64,000 bases of DNA from Nitrosopumilus sp. (GCF_025698945.1 NZ_JAILWM010000002.1:102680-166679), one strand, 5' to 3'. Counted from the first letter of the stretch, positions 31,388 through 41,296 are shown. A program made the numbers and translations. The notes: generated from the sequence alone by a model not told the origin.

Positions 31388-33245
31388 CTTTTGTCTCCTT
31401 TACAGTTTTTGAAGTTTCTACTGGCATTTCTTCATCAATTAGTTTCTTGTAATTAGGTTCTTTCTTTTTTCCTGCAAGCTCAGTACAAAATTGTGCAATT
31501 AACGGGATATATTTTGCATACAAATTGGCTCGTTTTTTTGCCATTTCAGCTTGTCCTCTTTTTGACATATATGCTGCTAATTTTCTTGACAAGAATTGTA
31601 ATGCTAATCTAAGCTCTCTTTCAATTTCAGGTCTGTCAGCAACATTTTCTTTTCCTGCAGTTTTGTATGGAATTCTAGTTGAGCAAATATGAGATACAAT
31701 GATGAATGGAGGATCGCCTTTGACTTTGTAGCGACCCCAATCAGTATCATTTACAACTTTTAGAACAACATCACTACCCTCATCATATAACAATGGGATT
31801 CTATTTGCATATCGGTATACATGAGGCCCTCCAGTTTTGATGTCTCCGCCATAGGCAATTCCCATTTCAACAATAAATGGAAATCCTGAGTATGCTGAGG
31901 CAGGACGCTGGACTACAGCAGTAAAATCAGGATTAAAGAATTTTTTAATGCCTTTTTCAAGTGGTGCTTCGCCCAATGGAGCAAGACAACTAGGATCAGG
32001 TGCTAGAAAATCTTCAAATTTTTGCAAAGAATCACTAAGTTGAACTAGTTCCTGATTAGACATTGTGCCCATTCTTTTTTCTGGCTTAAATCCTGAAAAC
32101 TCTGCAAATTTATTTGCAGTTGTAGGTCCAATTCGTTGAAATCTTTTTGTTAAGAAAGTAGTTAATGGTTCACCCTGAACAGTATTTGTTAATTGTTTAT
32201 AGTATTGACTTTCAGGATCCATATCAATGGATTTTGATTGAGACTCACCAAAATCCCAGTAATGTAATTTTTTGTTTGGAATATCTAAATCTTCTATTGT
32301 GATTTTACTTAATTTCTCAAAATCCATTTTAAGAAATGACATCAAGGCAATAACAACTCGAACTTGACGTGGTAAAGTTTTCCATTTTTTTCTTGCTTTT
32401 TCCATTATTGCAGTAAAGCTTAGATTTTTTTTTGATAGACCCAAATCCTTTCTAACTTTTTCAATCATTGCATCATCAATTGTTGGTATTTCAAATTGGG
32501 ATTCAACAATCATTCTTCGGATTCTTTCAACATCGATTCCATGTGGATGTGGTCTAATTATTGTAGGAGCTGGTGGGATATCTTTAACAAATCGCGGATG
32601 TTGAAATTTTTCTCCTTTAGGATCATCAAATGTAATTGATGCATAAGGAGTAATTAACGAAGTTTCATAAACGTAATCACGAATTTTATTTCCAGCTTTT
32701 GAGTAATCTCCTTCTAAACAAATACTTACTGAAAGACCATGTTTTGAAGTCTCTTTTGTAGTATGTTTTACAATTACAGGTTTGTTTTTTTGAATGTCTA
32801 GCAATAATTCAAACTCATCTTGGAGTTTTCCATCAACTGAACTTTTAACAATTACAGGTTTGTTAGTTGTAATTTGGCCATACAGTATTGCCATAGTTGC
32901 ACCAAGTCCAAACATTCCCCTTGCTTGTTTTAAGCCAAATTTTGAACCATAAAGAACTGTACCAAATGCAAGTGGAATATGTTTTGAATCTACACCCGGA
33001 CCGTTATCTTTTACAGTCAAAATATAGGGCTTAGGATCAGGTTTTTCAGGCTCAACAGCCTTGATTGTCAAATGAACATCAGGAAGAATTCCCTTTTGGT
33101 CACATGCATCTAAAGCATTTTCAACAAATTCTCTAACAGCTGTATAAAGTGAGCGAGTTGGATTACTAAAGCCCGCTAAATCACGATTACTATAAAAAAA
33201 CTCACTAGGAGAAATTTGATTAAATTTTTCTTTAATCAAAGACAT
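31374..33245 (-). CDS. top6B: DNA topoisomerase VI subunit B
   Basis: 623 residues. GHKL ATPase subunit: N-box REFVENALDACDQ (about 38-50), G1 box DNGPGVD, and GMFGLGATMA. The transducer domain follows, and a charged Lys/Glu-rich C-terminal tail of about 20 residues ends the protein. Together with top6A it forms the A2B2 enzyme that relaxes or decatenates DNA. It overlaps both neighbours by 14 nt. Confidence 0.95.
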   Translation of the reverse strand: MSLIKEKFNQISPSEFFYSNRDLAGFSNPTRSLYTAVREFVENALDACDQKGILPDVHLTIKAVEPEKPDPKPYILTVKDNGPGVDSKHIPLAFGTVLYGSKFGLKQARGMFGLGATMAILYGQITTNKPVIVKSSVDGKLQDEFELLLDIQKNKPVIVKHTTKETSKHGLSVSICLEGDYSKAGNKIRDYVYETSLITPYASITFDDPKGEKFQHPRFVKDIPPAPTIIRPHPHGIDVERIRRMIVESQFEIPTIDDAMIEKVRKDLGLSKKNLSFTAIMEKARKKWKTLPRQVRVVIALMSFLKMDFEKLSKITIEDLDIPNKKLHYWDFGESQSKSIDMDPESQYYKQLTNTVQGEPLTTFLTKRFQRIGPTTANKFAEFSGFKPEKRMGTMSNQELVQLSDSLQKFEDFLAPDPSCLAPLGEAPLEKGIKKFFNPDFTAVVQRPASAYSGFPFIVEMGIAYGGDIKTGGPHVYRYANRIPLLYDEGSDVVLKVVNDTDWGRYKVKGDPPFIIVSHICSTRIPYKTAGKENVADRPEIERELRLALQFLSRKLAAYMSKRGQAEMAKKRANLYAKYIPLIAQFCTELAGKKKEPNYKKLIDEEMPVETSKTVKETKVENE

Positions 33246-33804
33246 CTTGATCTTCCCATAATTTCATTTTTTCTTGTTTAGCTTTTCTATTTGCAGTTTC
33301 CAATTTATCATAAACAGCACCATGCATACTTCCACTTGATATTGAAGAAATTGCATCAACTGCTAAACGTAATTTACTAGCATCACCAATAATTGAAACA
33401 GTTTTTCCATAAACTGAGATATGAGTACCACTTAGATTTTCCATATTTCTTCTTGCTCTCCCACCTTCTCCAATAATTCTCCCTTTTATCCTTTCAACAT
33501 TTGCATTAGATTTTCCTGCAAACTCTCTAAGATCTATTACATGCAACGCATTTTCTCCTTTCAACAAAGTCAAAGCATTTTCAGGTGAAAATCCTCTACC
33601 AATTGCTGTAACTATTTCCATAGCTTTGAATGGTTGAATTTTTTCAACATCACCTTGAGATTTAATAAGGACTTCACCTGTGTCACCATCAACATCTAAT
33701 GAAACATGACATAACTTTTCAATGTTAGATTTTACTACTCCTGATTTTCCAATTAAGACAGCAATTCGATCATTTGGAATGCGAAGTAGTTTTTCAAAGC
33801 TCAT
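33232..33804 (-). CDS. Dim2/Pno1-like KH-domain RNA-binding protein
   Basis: 190 residues with two KH domains: the first at about 8-75 with the GxxG loop LIGKSGVV, the second at about 95-165 with RIIGEGGRARRNME. Archaeal homologues of eukaryotic Dim2/Pno1 take part in small ribosomal subunit maturation and bind near the 3' end of 16S rRNA. It overlaps the RIO1 kinase gene by 4 nt (ATGA); both act in small-subunit biogenesis, a meaningful coupling. Confidence 0.88.
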   Translation of the reverse strand: MSFEKLLRIPNDRIAVLIGKSGVVKSNIEKLCHVSLDVDGDTGEVLIKSQGDVEKIQPFKAMEIVTAIGRGFSPENALTLLKGENALHVIDLREFAGKSNANVERIKGRIIGEGGRARRNMENLSGTHISVYGKTVSIIGDASKLRLAVDAISSISSGSMHGAVYDKLETANRKAKQEKMKLWEDQDVFD

Positions 33805-34580
33805 TTAGTTATCTCCTCAAATAATTTATCTGGATCTTCAACAGATATTCCCCTTTTATTGAAGAATTTTGTAATGTTCTTAATATCTCTTTTAAGAAAT
33901 TCCTGTGAATTTGGATGTCTAAGATCAACTGCTGAACCCATATCAAAAACAATCAAGCCATTTTTAGTTTTGAAAATGTTATACTCAGAGTAATCACCAT
34001 GTACAAGTTGTGCTTTGTGATAGAGATCTTTGATTATAGAGATTGCCTGCTTATAATCATCTTCATTAACCTCAGAATTAAGTAATTGTTTTGCAGGAGA
34101 GCCATTTTCACCAACAAATTCCATTGCAAGCACATTTTTAACAAGATACAATGGTTTTGGAACAGGAATTCCTAAATCATAACACTGAATTAAGTTTCGA
34201 AATTCTTTTTTTGCCCATAAATAAACAAGGTTTTTTGTTCCTTTTTTTAAATTAGAAAATCTAGGATCTCCAAGAATGTAGGGTTCACGTTTTTTAAAAT
34301 TAGATGTACTTACAAGATAAATTTTTAATGCAACATTATTATCATTTTCATCAACTGCCCAAAAGAGTACTGATTCTTTTCCAGCACTAACTGAACCATT
34401 AACATATGCAATAATATGATCAGTAATCATTTTGTATAGTGTCATAACAGTTGGTTTATCTAAAACTTCATTGATGACTTTGCCTTTTTTGAAACCATCT
34501 TCCAAATGCTTTCTCTTTGATTTTGAAATTAATTTATCATCTAATCTAGATTCAAGTTTTTTACTTAAACTATCAGTCAT
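33801..34580 (-). CDS. rio1: RIO1-type serine/threonine protein kinase
   Basis: 259 residues. Atypical kinase: the P-loop-like segment VNGSVSAGKESVLFWA, lysine in VALKIY, the catalytic loop LVHGDYSEYNIF and the metal-binding FDMGSAVDLRHPNS are all present. RIO1 releases factors from late pre-40S (here 30S) particles. It is grouped with the KH protein and aIF2-beta, a common archaeal translation/ribosome-biogenesis order. Confidence 0.92.
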   Translation of the reverse strand: MTDSLSKKLESRLDDKLISKSKRKHLEDGFKKGKVINEVLDKPTVMTLYKMITDHIIAYVNGSVSAGKESVLFWAVDENDNNVALKIYLVSTSNFKKREPYILGDPRFSNLKKGTKNLVYLWAKKEFRNLIQCYDLGIPVPKPLYLVKNVLAMEFVGENGSPAKQLLNSEVNEDDYKQAISIIKDLYHKAQLVHGDYSEYNIFKTKNGLIVFDMGSAVDLRHPNSQEFLKRDIKNITKFFNKRGISVEDPDKLFEEITK

Positions 34581-34664
34581 TAGCTAATCATACATCCACT
34601 AGATAAAAGAGGTTTCTTTATGAAAAAAATTGTATGAGATGAAAAAATAGATTTATTCAAAATA

Positions 34665-34961
34665 TTACATTTTAAAAACAATTAGAAATGGAACACCAGA
34701 AATGGTCTTAACCCCAGCTTCAGAACCAATTCCAAGTTGCAAACATAGGGAAATGGTTTCTTTCCCAACCATATTAATAATTGAGGAGTTCTTTAACAAA
34801 GATTTAGCTTCTTCTTTTTCAACAAATTTTTCTCCATAATAGCTTTCACTAATATGCATATTCAATTCATCTTGGACAATATTTTTTCCTAAAAGATTAG
34901 CATCACAAATATTGAGCATTACATTTTTTTGATAATCAGTAACTCTTACTGAAAATTGCAT
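34665..34961 (-). CDS. DUF424 family protein
   Basis: 98 residues. Matches the archaeal DUF424 pattern: a start like MQFSVRVTDYQKNVMLNICD, the middle LLGKNIVQDELNMHIS, and the end VKTISGVPFLIVFKM. Structure and genomic context in archaea point to a translation-linked but undefined role. Its ATG overlaps the aIF2-beta stop as TAATG. Confidence 0.8.
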   Translation of the reverse strand: MQFSVRVTDYQKNVMLNICDANLLGKNIVQDELNMHISESYYGEKFVEKEEAKSLLKNSSIINMVGKETISLCLQLGIGSEAGVKTISGVPFLIVFKM

Positions 34962-35398
34962 TACGCATATTTACCTTTGAGAGTAGACTTTGCACCACAT
35001 GCTTCACAAATCAAAAAGGAAATTCGATTTTCTTTTAGAATTTTAGTATCTGGACTTTTACATGTAGAACATTCAAGATAATCTTTAACATAAATTTGAA
35101 ATAACCTAGTAAAATCATCAGGTGCACGTCTTCCAATAAACATAGCCTTATCTCCAAGTCTTTCAGCTGGCACAGCAAATTCTTTTGATAGGTATTGAAG
35201 AACTTTATCTGGATCTCTACGTAAAACCTTTGGGAATTCTGAAAAATTTCTCAAGAAGGTTTTCTGTCCTTCCCACATTACGTCAACTACGGGTAACTCG
35301 AATCTAGTAGAGGTTTCCTTTTCAGTACCTCCAAGTTTATCCTCAATGCGTTTAAGCAGATTTTCATATTCTGTTTTGGTCAATGAAAAACAGTACAT
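34961..35398 (-). CDS. Translation initiation factor aIF2 subunit beta
   Basis: 145 residues. Central domain LPVVDVMWEGQKTFLRNFSEF and the C-terminal zinc ribbon (CSTCKSPDTKI...CEACGAKS) are typical of aIF2-beta. It is part of the aIF2 complex that brings Met-tRNAi to the 30S subunit. First gene of the coupled translation/topoisomerase operon, with a small zinc-ribbon gene 55 nt upstream on the same strand. Confidence 0.92.
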   Translation of the reverse strand: MYCFSLTKTEYENLLKRIEDKLGGTEKETSTRFELPVVDVMWEGQKTFLRNFSEFPKVLRRDPDKVLQYLSKEFAVPAERLGDKAMFIGRRAPDDFTRLFQIYVKDYLECSTCKSPDTKILKENRISFLICEACGAKSTLKGKYA

Positions 35399-35453
35399 AC
35401 TAGACCCTATATGGGTTTTGAAAAAGAGAAATCGTGTGGACTTTTGTTCTTAA

Positions 35454-35600
35454 CTATTCCATCTTGCCAATACGGAAGACATTAGTTCCACATGTAGGAC
35501 ATGTACCTTTTACGGCAGGACGTCCATTCTTTAGTTTAGTTTCTTTGGGATCTTTGATATCCCTTTTTGCTCTGCATTTTACGCAATATGCTTGAACCAT
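35454..35600 (-). CDS. DUF5679-like small zinc-ribbon protein
   Basis: 48 residues. MVQAYCVKCRAKRDIKDP, then a Lys-rich linker and GTCPTCGTNVFRIGK, a CxxC...CxxC ribbon. This family (YCVKCR ... CPxCGTxxFRIG) is widely found in archaea and some bacteria, often near topoisomerase or ribosomal genes. It is probably nucleic-acid binding. It lies just upstream of aIF2-beta and may be the leader gene of that operon. Confidence 0.75.
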   Translation of the reverse strand: MVQAYCVKCRAKRDIKDPKETKLKNGRPAVKGTCPTCGTNVFRIGKME

Positions 35601-35850
35601 TCTAGAATTTGTCAAACTTTGTGGTATTTAGGAAGAGGCTGTGAAAATTATTTAACTATAGACTAGATGAACGTAAATTTTTTTAGGCTTCAAAAAGCAA
35701 AAATTCTTAATAATTTCAAGGAATTCCTTGATTTTATTAAATAATTATATTTAGAATTCTTTAATGAGAGATTTTTTCTATTATTTGAGAAACAACCAAT
35801 AATTATTATAGAAATTATCAATTATAAACTCCTTTTTTGTTACATTCAAA

Positions 35851-36348
35851 ATGGCATCAAAAAAAGGAATTATAATCACGGCCATAATTTTAGCTGGAAT
35901 TACTGGAGCTAGTTTTCTATTATGGGTAGTTCCTCAAGATTACGAAACAACGTTTGTGGTTACTGATTATGGAGACTACCTTGATGAAGTAAAAAATATT
36001 CATGAAGTTTTACAAGAATCAATAGATATTGAATTTAAGAATTTAAAAAATGGCAAGATATCGCCTGAAGAATACATAGCAATTACTGAAGTAACATCTT
36101 CACAAGTAACTGCTCAAATTAGTGAGTTCATTACTTCAAAACCACCAGAGCAATGGCAATCAAGCTACATTAACTATATGGAGGGAATGAAAAAATTCAA
36201 TTCCTATATAGGAGAAACCAAAGTTTTAGCAAAATTAATCGAAAATGGTGGTTCTGAAGAGGAAATTTCCAAAGTAATGGAAAAAATTGAATTATTAAAA
36301 AAGGAATCACTTGAACTAGTAAAAAATTCTGATGAGTTAAGACCATAG
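35851..36348 (+). CDS. Signal-anchored helical extracellular protein
   Basis: 165 residues. One N-terminal transmembrane helix (IIITAIILAGITGASFLLWVV) and about 135 extracellular residues that are mainly helical (coiled-coil-like KVLAKLIENGGSEEEISKVMEKIELLKKESLELV). No cysteines or catalytic motif. The 250 bp upstream (35601-35850) contain no gene that I can support. Function unknown. Confidence 0.65.
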   Translation: MASKKGIIITAIILAGITGASFLLWVVPQDYETTFVVTDYGDYLDEVKNIHEVLQESIDIEFKNLKNGKISPEEYIAITEVTSSQVTAQISEFITSKPPEQWQSSYINYMEGMKKFNSYIGETKVLAKLIENGGSEEEISKVMEKIELLKKESLELVKNSDELRP

Positions 36349-36419
36349 CCTCAAAGCCGAATTATACTAACTTCAATAGTTGGAAATCGTTAAAAAGCAA
36401 TTCTGCAATTAAAAGTTAA

Positions 36420-37565
36420 ATGTCTCAGCATGCAGATAAGGTAGAAAAAGACGTTAGTGTTTCTGCCTCAAATAGATTACTAGTAATTTGTATTGATAGA
36501 GATAACGATGTTGGGGAAAAAGCTGGCATACTTACACCGGTTATAGGTAGAGATGCATGCATTGAGGCAGCTCAAAGATTGGCTCTAGAAGATCCAGAAG
36601 ATGCGGATTCTAATTCAATTTTTTCAGCAATTAAAACATATGAGGATTTAATCAGTAAAGGATACCAAGTGGAAGTGGTAACTATTGCAGGAGTTAAAAG
36701 TAAAGGAGTTCAAGCAGATGAAAAAATACTAGCAGAAACAAGAAAAGTTCTAGAAAAATTTTCTGCAAACGGTGCCGTAATTGTTTCTGACGGAGAAGAC
36801 GATGAAAGTGTCATTCCAGTAATTCAAAATGTACTTCCTGTTGTGTCAGTACAAAGAGTTGTGATGAAAGTAAGTAGAAGTGTAGAGTATTCATATGCAG
36901 TTTTTGGGAAATATCTTAAAATGATTGCTTATGATTCAAAATATTCAAAATTCTTTTTGGGTGTTCCAGGTATTTTATTATTAATTGGTGGAGTTGCAAC
37001 AATATTTGGTTATTCAGCAGAAATTTTTGCTGTTCTTGTAAGCGTGTTAGGAGGTGCATTTTTGATCAGAGCATTTGACATCGATAGAGCATTATCAAAT
37101 TGGTCAAAACCGACACCGATGGGTTTTATCCGGATTTTTACAATGGTTACAGGTATATTGTTGATACTTTCTTCATTTCCAGCTGGATGGAGTGGAATTG
37201 ATGTAGATTTACTTGAATCAGAAGTAGAAATACTTGGAAAAATTTCTGATAAAATAATTATCGGACAATTTGTTGCAGGAGCATTACCAATTCTATGGAT
37301 TGGTTTAGGAGCAATATTTGCAGGCACTTTACTTAGTAATTGGATTGGAGGTATACCTAGACAGATAAGTGATATTCTAAGAATTATTGTATTAATTGCA
37401 CTATATCCTACGGTTGCGCAATTTACCAACATAATGATTTTCGATGAGAGTTCTTTTACTTTGATTCCACCTCTCCTAGGAGGTTTAGCAGCAACACTGG
37501 TATCAGCCACAATTCTCTTTAAGAAATATAGAAAACATAAAGAACAAGAGATGGTTTCAGACTAG
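36420..37565 (+). CDS. DUF373 family membrane protein
   Basis: 381 residues. The N-terminal soluble domain (LLVICIDRDNDVGEKAGILTPVIGR...) is typical of DUF373; aspartates in IDRDNDVG and SDGEDDESVIP are conserved in the family and could bind metal. The C-terminal half has about six transmembrane helices. The family is widespread in archaea but its biochemical role is unknown. It stands alone between an anchored protein and the prenyltransferase operon. Confidence 0.85.
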   Translation: MSQHADKVEKDVSVSASNRLLVICIDRDNDVGEKAGILTPVIGRDACIEAAQRLALEDPEDADSNSIFSAIKTYEDLISKGYQVEVVTIAGVKSKGVQADEKILAETRKVLEKFSANGAVIVSDGEDDESVIPVIQNVLPVVSVQRVVMKVSRSVEYSYAVFGKYLKMIAYDSKYSKFFLGVPGILLLIGGVATIFGYSAEIFAVLVSVLGGAFLIRAFDIDRALSNWSKPTPMGFIRIFTMVTGILLILSSFPAGWSGIDVDLLESEVEILGKISDKIIIGQFVAGALPILWIGLGAIFAGTLLSNWIGGIPRQISDILRIIVLIALYPTVAQFTNIMIFDESSFTLIPPLLGGLAATLVSATILFKKYRKHKEQEMVSD

Positions 37566-37668
37566 AATTAACCTCTAGTATAATATAACAACAATTTTTT
37601 TAAAAAACACTGATATCTTCTATTTGATGTAATATCAGAGGTGATAAAACATTAGTAAAATAAAAGAT

Positions 37669-38442
37669 GTGATTTTTCAGGTATCTGGCCTATACAAGAT
37701 CTATGGAAAAAGATTAGAGAGTGAAATTAGAAATGGAGATATTCCAAATCATGTTGCACTAATTTTAGATGGTAATAGAAGATGGGCAAAAAGACACCTA
37801 ACAATTCCAAAAACAGGTCATTGGAAAGGGGCTGATGCAGTTGAAAATCTTCTAGACTGGTGTGAAGAATTCGATATTAAGATCATTACATTATATGCAT
37901 TATCAGCTGAGAATTTAGATAGAAATGATGAAGAGTTAGAATATCTTTATGATTTAATTCATCAAAGATTAGAGAAACTATACAATGATCCTAGAATTCA
38001 TAGAAATAAAATGAGAGTAAAGGCAATTGGTAGAATTGAATTACTTCCAGAACACATCAAAGAAATTTTAAGCAAACTAGATGATGCAACAAAGAATTAT
38101 GATAATCATTTTCTGAATATTGCTTTAGCTTATGGAGGACAGTATGAGTTAGTTGATGCTGTAAAAAAAATTGGAGAGAAGATTAAAGATGGCTCACTTG
38201 ATGTAAAGGATATTAATAAAAAAGAAATAGAATCCAATCTCTACACATCCCATTTACCACAATCATCACCTGATATGATTTTACGAACATCTGGTGAAAA
38301 AAGATTAAGTGGATTTCTAATGTGGCAGAGTGTGTATAGTGAATTAGTTTTTATGGATATTTTCTGGCCAGAGTTTAGAAAAATTGATTTGATGAGAGCA
38401 ATTAGAACATTTCAAGAAAGAAAAAGAAGATTAGGGAAATGA
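37669..38442 (+). CDS. uppS: Cis-prenyltransferase (undecaprenyl/polyprenyl-PP synthase family)
   Basis: 257 residues. Conserved motifs: VALILDGNRRWAKR with the catalytic Asp (about residue 34), GHWKGADAVENLL, LYALSAENLDRN, and DMILRTSGEKRLSGFLMWQSVYSELVF near the end. It condenses isoprenyl diphosphates to the lipid carrier used for glycan and N-glycan assembly. The GTG start is weakly supported; an upstream ATT in frame would add six natural-looking residues. Its end overlaps the Nudix gene as ATGA. Confidence 0.9.
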   Translation: MIFQVSGLYKIYGKRLESEIRNGDIPNHVALILDGNRRWAKRHLTIPKTGHWKGADAVENLLDWCEEFDIKIITLYALSAENLDRNDEELEYLYDLIHQRLEKLYNDPRIHRNKMRVKAIGRIELLPEHIKEILSKLDDATKNYDNHFLNIALAYGGQYELVDAVKKIGEKIKDGSLDVKDINKKEIESNLYTSHLPQSSPDMILRTSGEKRLSGFLMWQSVYSELVFMDIFWPEFRKIDLMRAIRTFQERKRRLGK

Positions 38443-38858
38443 TAGAAGAAACTTCTGCAGGAATTGTATTGTTTAGAAAAGAGGAAAATGAAAATTTATT
38501 TTTACTTTTGCATTATCCTTCTGGGCATTGGGATTTTGTTAAAGGGAAAATGGAAAAAGGAGAATCAACTCGTGAAACTGCAATTAGAGAAACTAAAGAG
38601 GAAACAGGGATCACAGATATAGAGTTTATCGATGATTTTGAAGAATGGATTGAATATAATTTTCAATATCAAGGCGAATTAGTTCAGAAAAAAGTAGTGT
38701 TTTTCTTGGCAGAAACAAAGACCAAGGAAATTAAAATTTCACACGAGCATCTTAATTATACATGGATGAATTATAATACATCAATGGAAAAAACAACTTT
38801 TGATAATGCAAAAAATGTATTAACCAAAGCACAAATGCTACTTACTAAAACTTTGTAA
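38439..38858 (+). CDS. Nudix hydrolase, Ap4A-hydrolase-like
   Basis: 139 residues. Perfect Nudix box GX5EX7REUXEEXGU at about residues 36-58 (GKMEKGESTRETAIRETKEE plus TGI). SGHWDFVKGKMEKGE and the aromatic WMNYNTSMEKTTF tail fit bis(5'-nucleosyl)-tetraphosphatases. Translationally coupled to the prenyltransferase gene. Its substrate could be a dinucleotide polyphosphate or a nucleotide-sugar; not decidable here. Overlaps the convergent pyrF by 21 nt. Confidence 0.88.
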   Translation: MIEETSAGIVLFRKEENENLFLLLHYPSGHWDFVKGKMEKGESTRETAIRETKEETGITDIEFIDDFEEWIEYNFQYQGELVQKKVVFFLAETKTKEIKISHEHLNYTWMNYNTSMEKTTFDNAKNVLTKAQMLLTKTL

Positions 38859-39578
38859 TTGAAGTTCCTTTGCAATATTAATTGGTTTTTTAGAATTAAG
38901 AATACTTCTACCAACAATCAAATAATCAGTACCAGATGTTAAGACATTTTTTGCATTACCACCTTGAGTTCCAACTCCAGGAGAAAAAATATTCAATTTT
39001 TTTCCAGCTTTTTTATTGCAATATTCAATAATTTTGGGGAAAGTTGCCCCTACTACAATACCATCAACTTTAGCAGTTAACGCCCAATCTAAAAATAATT
39101 CATAGAGTTTCTGCTTTTTTTGTAGTTTTACCTCCATATCATAGGACAGTCTAGCCTCAGGGGCACTCATATGACATAGTGTAATTACTCCCTTCTCTTT
39201 TTTATGAGCAGATTTTACTAAATTTTTCAAACTATCCAATCCCATTATTGGATTAGCAATAACAGCATCAAATCCTAAACGCCATAGATTCTCTATTGTT
39301 ACATTATTTGTATTTCCAATATCATTTAGTTTAATATCTGCAATTGTTTGTAAACCAAATTTATGAGCAAAAGTATTGATCTTGAGTATTTCTTTTCCAC
39401 TCAATGGAAGTAATAAATGGAAATTTAATTTAATCCCACACAAAAAAGGATGTAAATCTTGAATATTTTTGATAGTTTTTGCTTGTAAATTTTTTACTGA
39501 AGAATCATAATCATTAGCAAGAATTACTTTCCCATTAGATTTTGAGATCTGAGAAAGTCTAGTTTTGAAGATAGTCAT
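38838..39578 (-). CDS. pyrF: Orotidine 5'-phosphate decarboxylase
   Basis: About 246 residues from ATG 39578; a TTG two codons upstream is possible. The active-site signature DIKLNDIGNT at about residues 81-90 provides the Asp/Lys/Asp set of OMP decarboxylase. The phosphate site IFSPGVGTQGG and IVGRSILNSKKP appear near the end. It catalyses the last step of UMP biosynthesis. Its start overlaps the upstream unknown gene by about 20 nt, indicating an operon. Confidence 0.9.
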   Translation of the reverse strand: MTIFKTRLSQISKSNGKVILANDYDSSVKNLQAKTIKNIQDLHPFLCGIKLNFHLLLPLSGKEILKINTFAHKFGLQTIADIKLNDIGNTNNVTIENLWRLGFDAVIANPIMGLDSLKNLVKSAHKKEKGVITLCHMSAPEARLSYDMEVKLQKKQKLYELFLDWALTAKVDGIVVGATFPKIIEYCNKKAGKKLNIFSPGVGTQGGNAKNVLTSGTDYLIVGRSILNSKKPINIAKELQLQSFSK

Positions 39579-40245
39579 AAGCAACTAATGGATGAGTGTC
39601 TTTTAATTTTATTATTTTGATGTAAGAATATCCATGCTCTGATGGATTTTCCACAAATGTTGGTTGAAGCCCATTAATTGTTGAAAATTTCATGAATGGT
39701 TTTTGAGGATCAGAATCCAAAACCACATGACAGAAATATGATGTTCCTTCTTCATTAAAATTCATAAAAACTCCAAGCAACCATTTATCATTACGTGGGA
39801 ATAAAAATAATGGAAATGGTGTTTCTTCAAAACCCCATGTGAGTTTTGCAAGACTAGACATATCTTCCAATTCAATTGGTTGGTATCTATCTAAAGTTCC
39901 ATTACCTGGCCTCAAGGTTTTTGGTAGTGATTTTATTCGTACAATTGGAGAATATAGTTTACTTGCATCTGAAGTAGAATCAACAATTTCAGATTCCTCT
40001 TTACCACCTTTAAGTCCATAGCAAAGATAATGTCCATTGTGTTCTAATGGAGTATAGTACACAATGGGTTTTTCTTTTAGAACATCCATTTGCACAGACA
40101 ATATTTTTTGTCCATTATGATCATGTAAAAATGAAACACGTGGTGCACGCTCAAGTGCACAAACGAGCCTAGAAAATTCAAGAGTAGAATTTACTTGAAT
40201 ATAGCGTGGTAATTTATCATTAGTTGAATTAGTTACTGTATCCAC
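39559..40245 (-). CDS. Conserved hypothetical protein upstream of pyrF
   Basis: 228 residues, soluble, no signal peptide. Aromatic-rich with segments LERAPRVSFLHDHNGQKIL, YLCYGLKGGKE, LSKL-type helices and SEHGYSYIKIIKLKD. No recognised catalytic motif or family. It is translationally overlapped with pyrF and 50 nt from purA on the same strand, so it belongs to a nucleotide-metabolism transcription unit; that context does not prove function. Confidence 0.6.
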   Translation of the reverse strand: MDTVTNSTNDKLPRYIQVNSTLEFSRLVCALERAPRVSFLHDHNGQKILSVQMDVLKEKPIVYYTPLEHNGHYLCYGLKGGKEESEIVDSTSDASKLYSPIVRIKSLPKTLRPGNGTLDRYQPIELEDMSSLAKLTWGFEETPFPLFLFPRNDKWLLGVFMNFNEEGTSYFCHVVLDSDPQKPFMKFSTINGLQPTFVENPSEHGYSYIKIIKLKDTHPLVAYDYLQN

Positions 40246-40294
40246 AGAGATTTTCTACAGAATATCAAATTAAACTTATCCAAAAGTTTGGAGC

Positions 40295-41296
40295 CTAGCT
40301 TCTTCTATCAATAACATCATTGATTGATGGACCGGTTCCAATAATTGTTACAGGCGTGTTTAATTTATTTTCAATGTTTTTGATAAACGATTTTGCATCA
40401 TCTGATAATTCATCATAAGATGTTTTGCCTGCACAATCTGTAAAGAGAACATCCAATTTTGTAATTGAAATTTGTGTGGCTCCATTAAGCATGATTGCAC
40501 GCCTAGCTAAATCAAAATCAAAATCAGCAGCACGCCTTTGTCTACCTGTAACGGTTCCAAATTCAGACCAACCTTTCTTTTCTGCTTCTTCCAAAGAAAG
40601 TTCTTTATCTAGAGGACCAGTCCCAACACGGGTAACGTAAGATTTGAAAACCACTATTACTTCATCAACTTTAGTTGGACCAAGCCCAACATCAGCACAT
40701 ATTCCTGATGCAGTAACATCTTTTGAGGTTACAAAAGGATAAGTCCCATGCCATAAGGATAGAAAAGTTCCTTGAGTGCCTTCAATTAGTACATTTTGAT
40801 TCGCGTCAAGCGCAGAATTGATTTCCTGTGGAACGTCAACAATTAGAGAAGATAGAGAATCAAAATCTTTAGCCAGTTTTAAAACCCGCATGGCTCTATC
40901 AGAATTTGCGGGACCAGTTCCAGAGCCTGTACTTCCAATCTTTTCTTTGAGTTCACCTTTAGAATCTCGTTCTAGATGAGTTTTTTCAATAATTCCACAA
41001 TTTTTATCAATAAAAGAACGTCCTGATGTTTTAAAATCCTGAATTTCTTTTTCTAATACTTCAGGATTAATCACAACTCCCGGACCAATCATAACTTTAG
41101 CATTTGGATTGAGAAATCCACTCGGAAGCATTCTTACCTTGTAAACTTTATCACCATCTCTAATTGTATGACCTGCATTTGGTCCAGCCCCTCCTCTAAC
41201 TATTATTGTGGGATTATCTTTAATTGCCAAATATGAAATAATTTTACCTTTCCCCTCATCTCCAAAAAATCCCCCAACAACTACAGTGGATGTCAT
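40295..41296 (-). CDS. purA: Adenylosuccinate synthetase, short archaeal form
   Basis: 333 residues, shorter than the ~430-residue bacterial enzyme, as is usual in archaea. GTP-binding GGFFGDEGKGK (about 9-18) with the catalytic Asp13/His region (AGPNAGHT), GSTGSGTGPA and EGTQGTFLSLWHGTYPFVTSKD are all present. Converts IMP and aspartate to adenylosuccinate, feeding purB (58921-60282). Confidence 0.95.
   Translation of the reverse strand: MTSTVVVGGFFGDEGKGKIISYLAIKDNPTIIVRGGAGPNAGHTIRDGDKVYKVRMLPSGFLNPNAKVMIGPGVVINPEVLEKEIQDFKTSGRSFIDKNCGIIEKTHLERDSKGELKEKIGSTGSGTGPANSDRAMRVLKLAKDFDSLSSLIVDVPQEINSALDANQNVLIEGTQGTFLSLWHGTYPFVTSKDVTASGICADVGLGPTKVDEVIVVFKSYVTRVGTGPLDKELSLEEAEKKGWSEFGTVTGRQRRAADFDFDLARRAIMLNGATQISITKLDVLFTDCAGKTSYDELSDDAKSFIKNIENKLNTPVTIIGTGPSINDVIDRRS

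Noticed and set aside
37010..37510. Minus-strand 166-codon frame inside the DUF373 gene
   Set aside because: Antisense shadow of hydrophobic TM codons in a recognised family gene.
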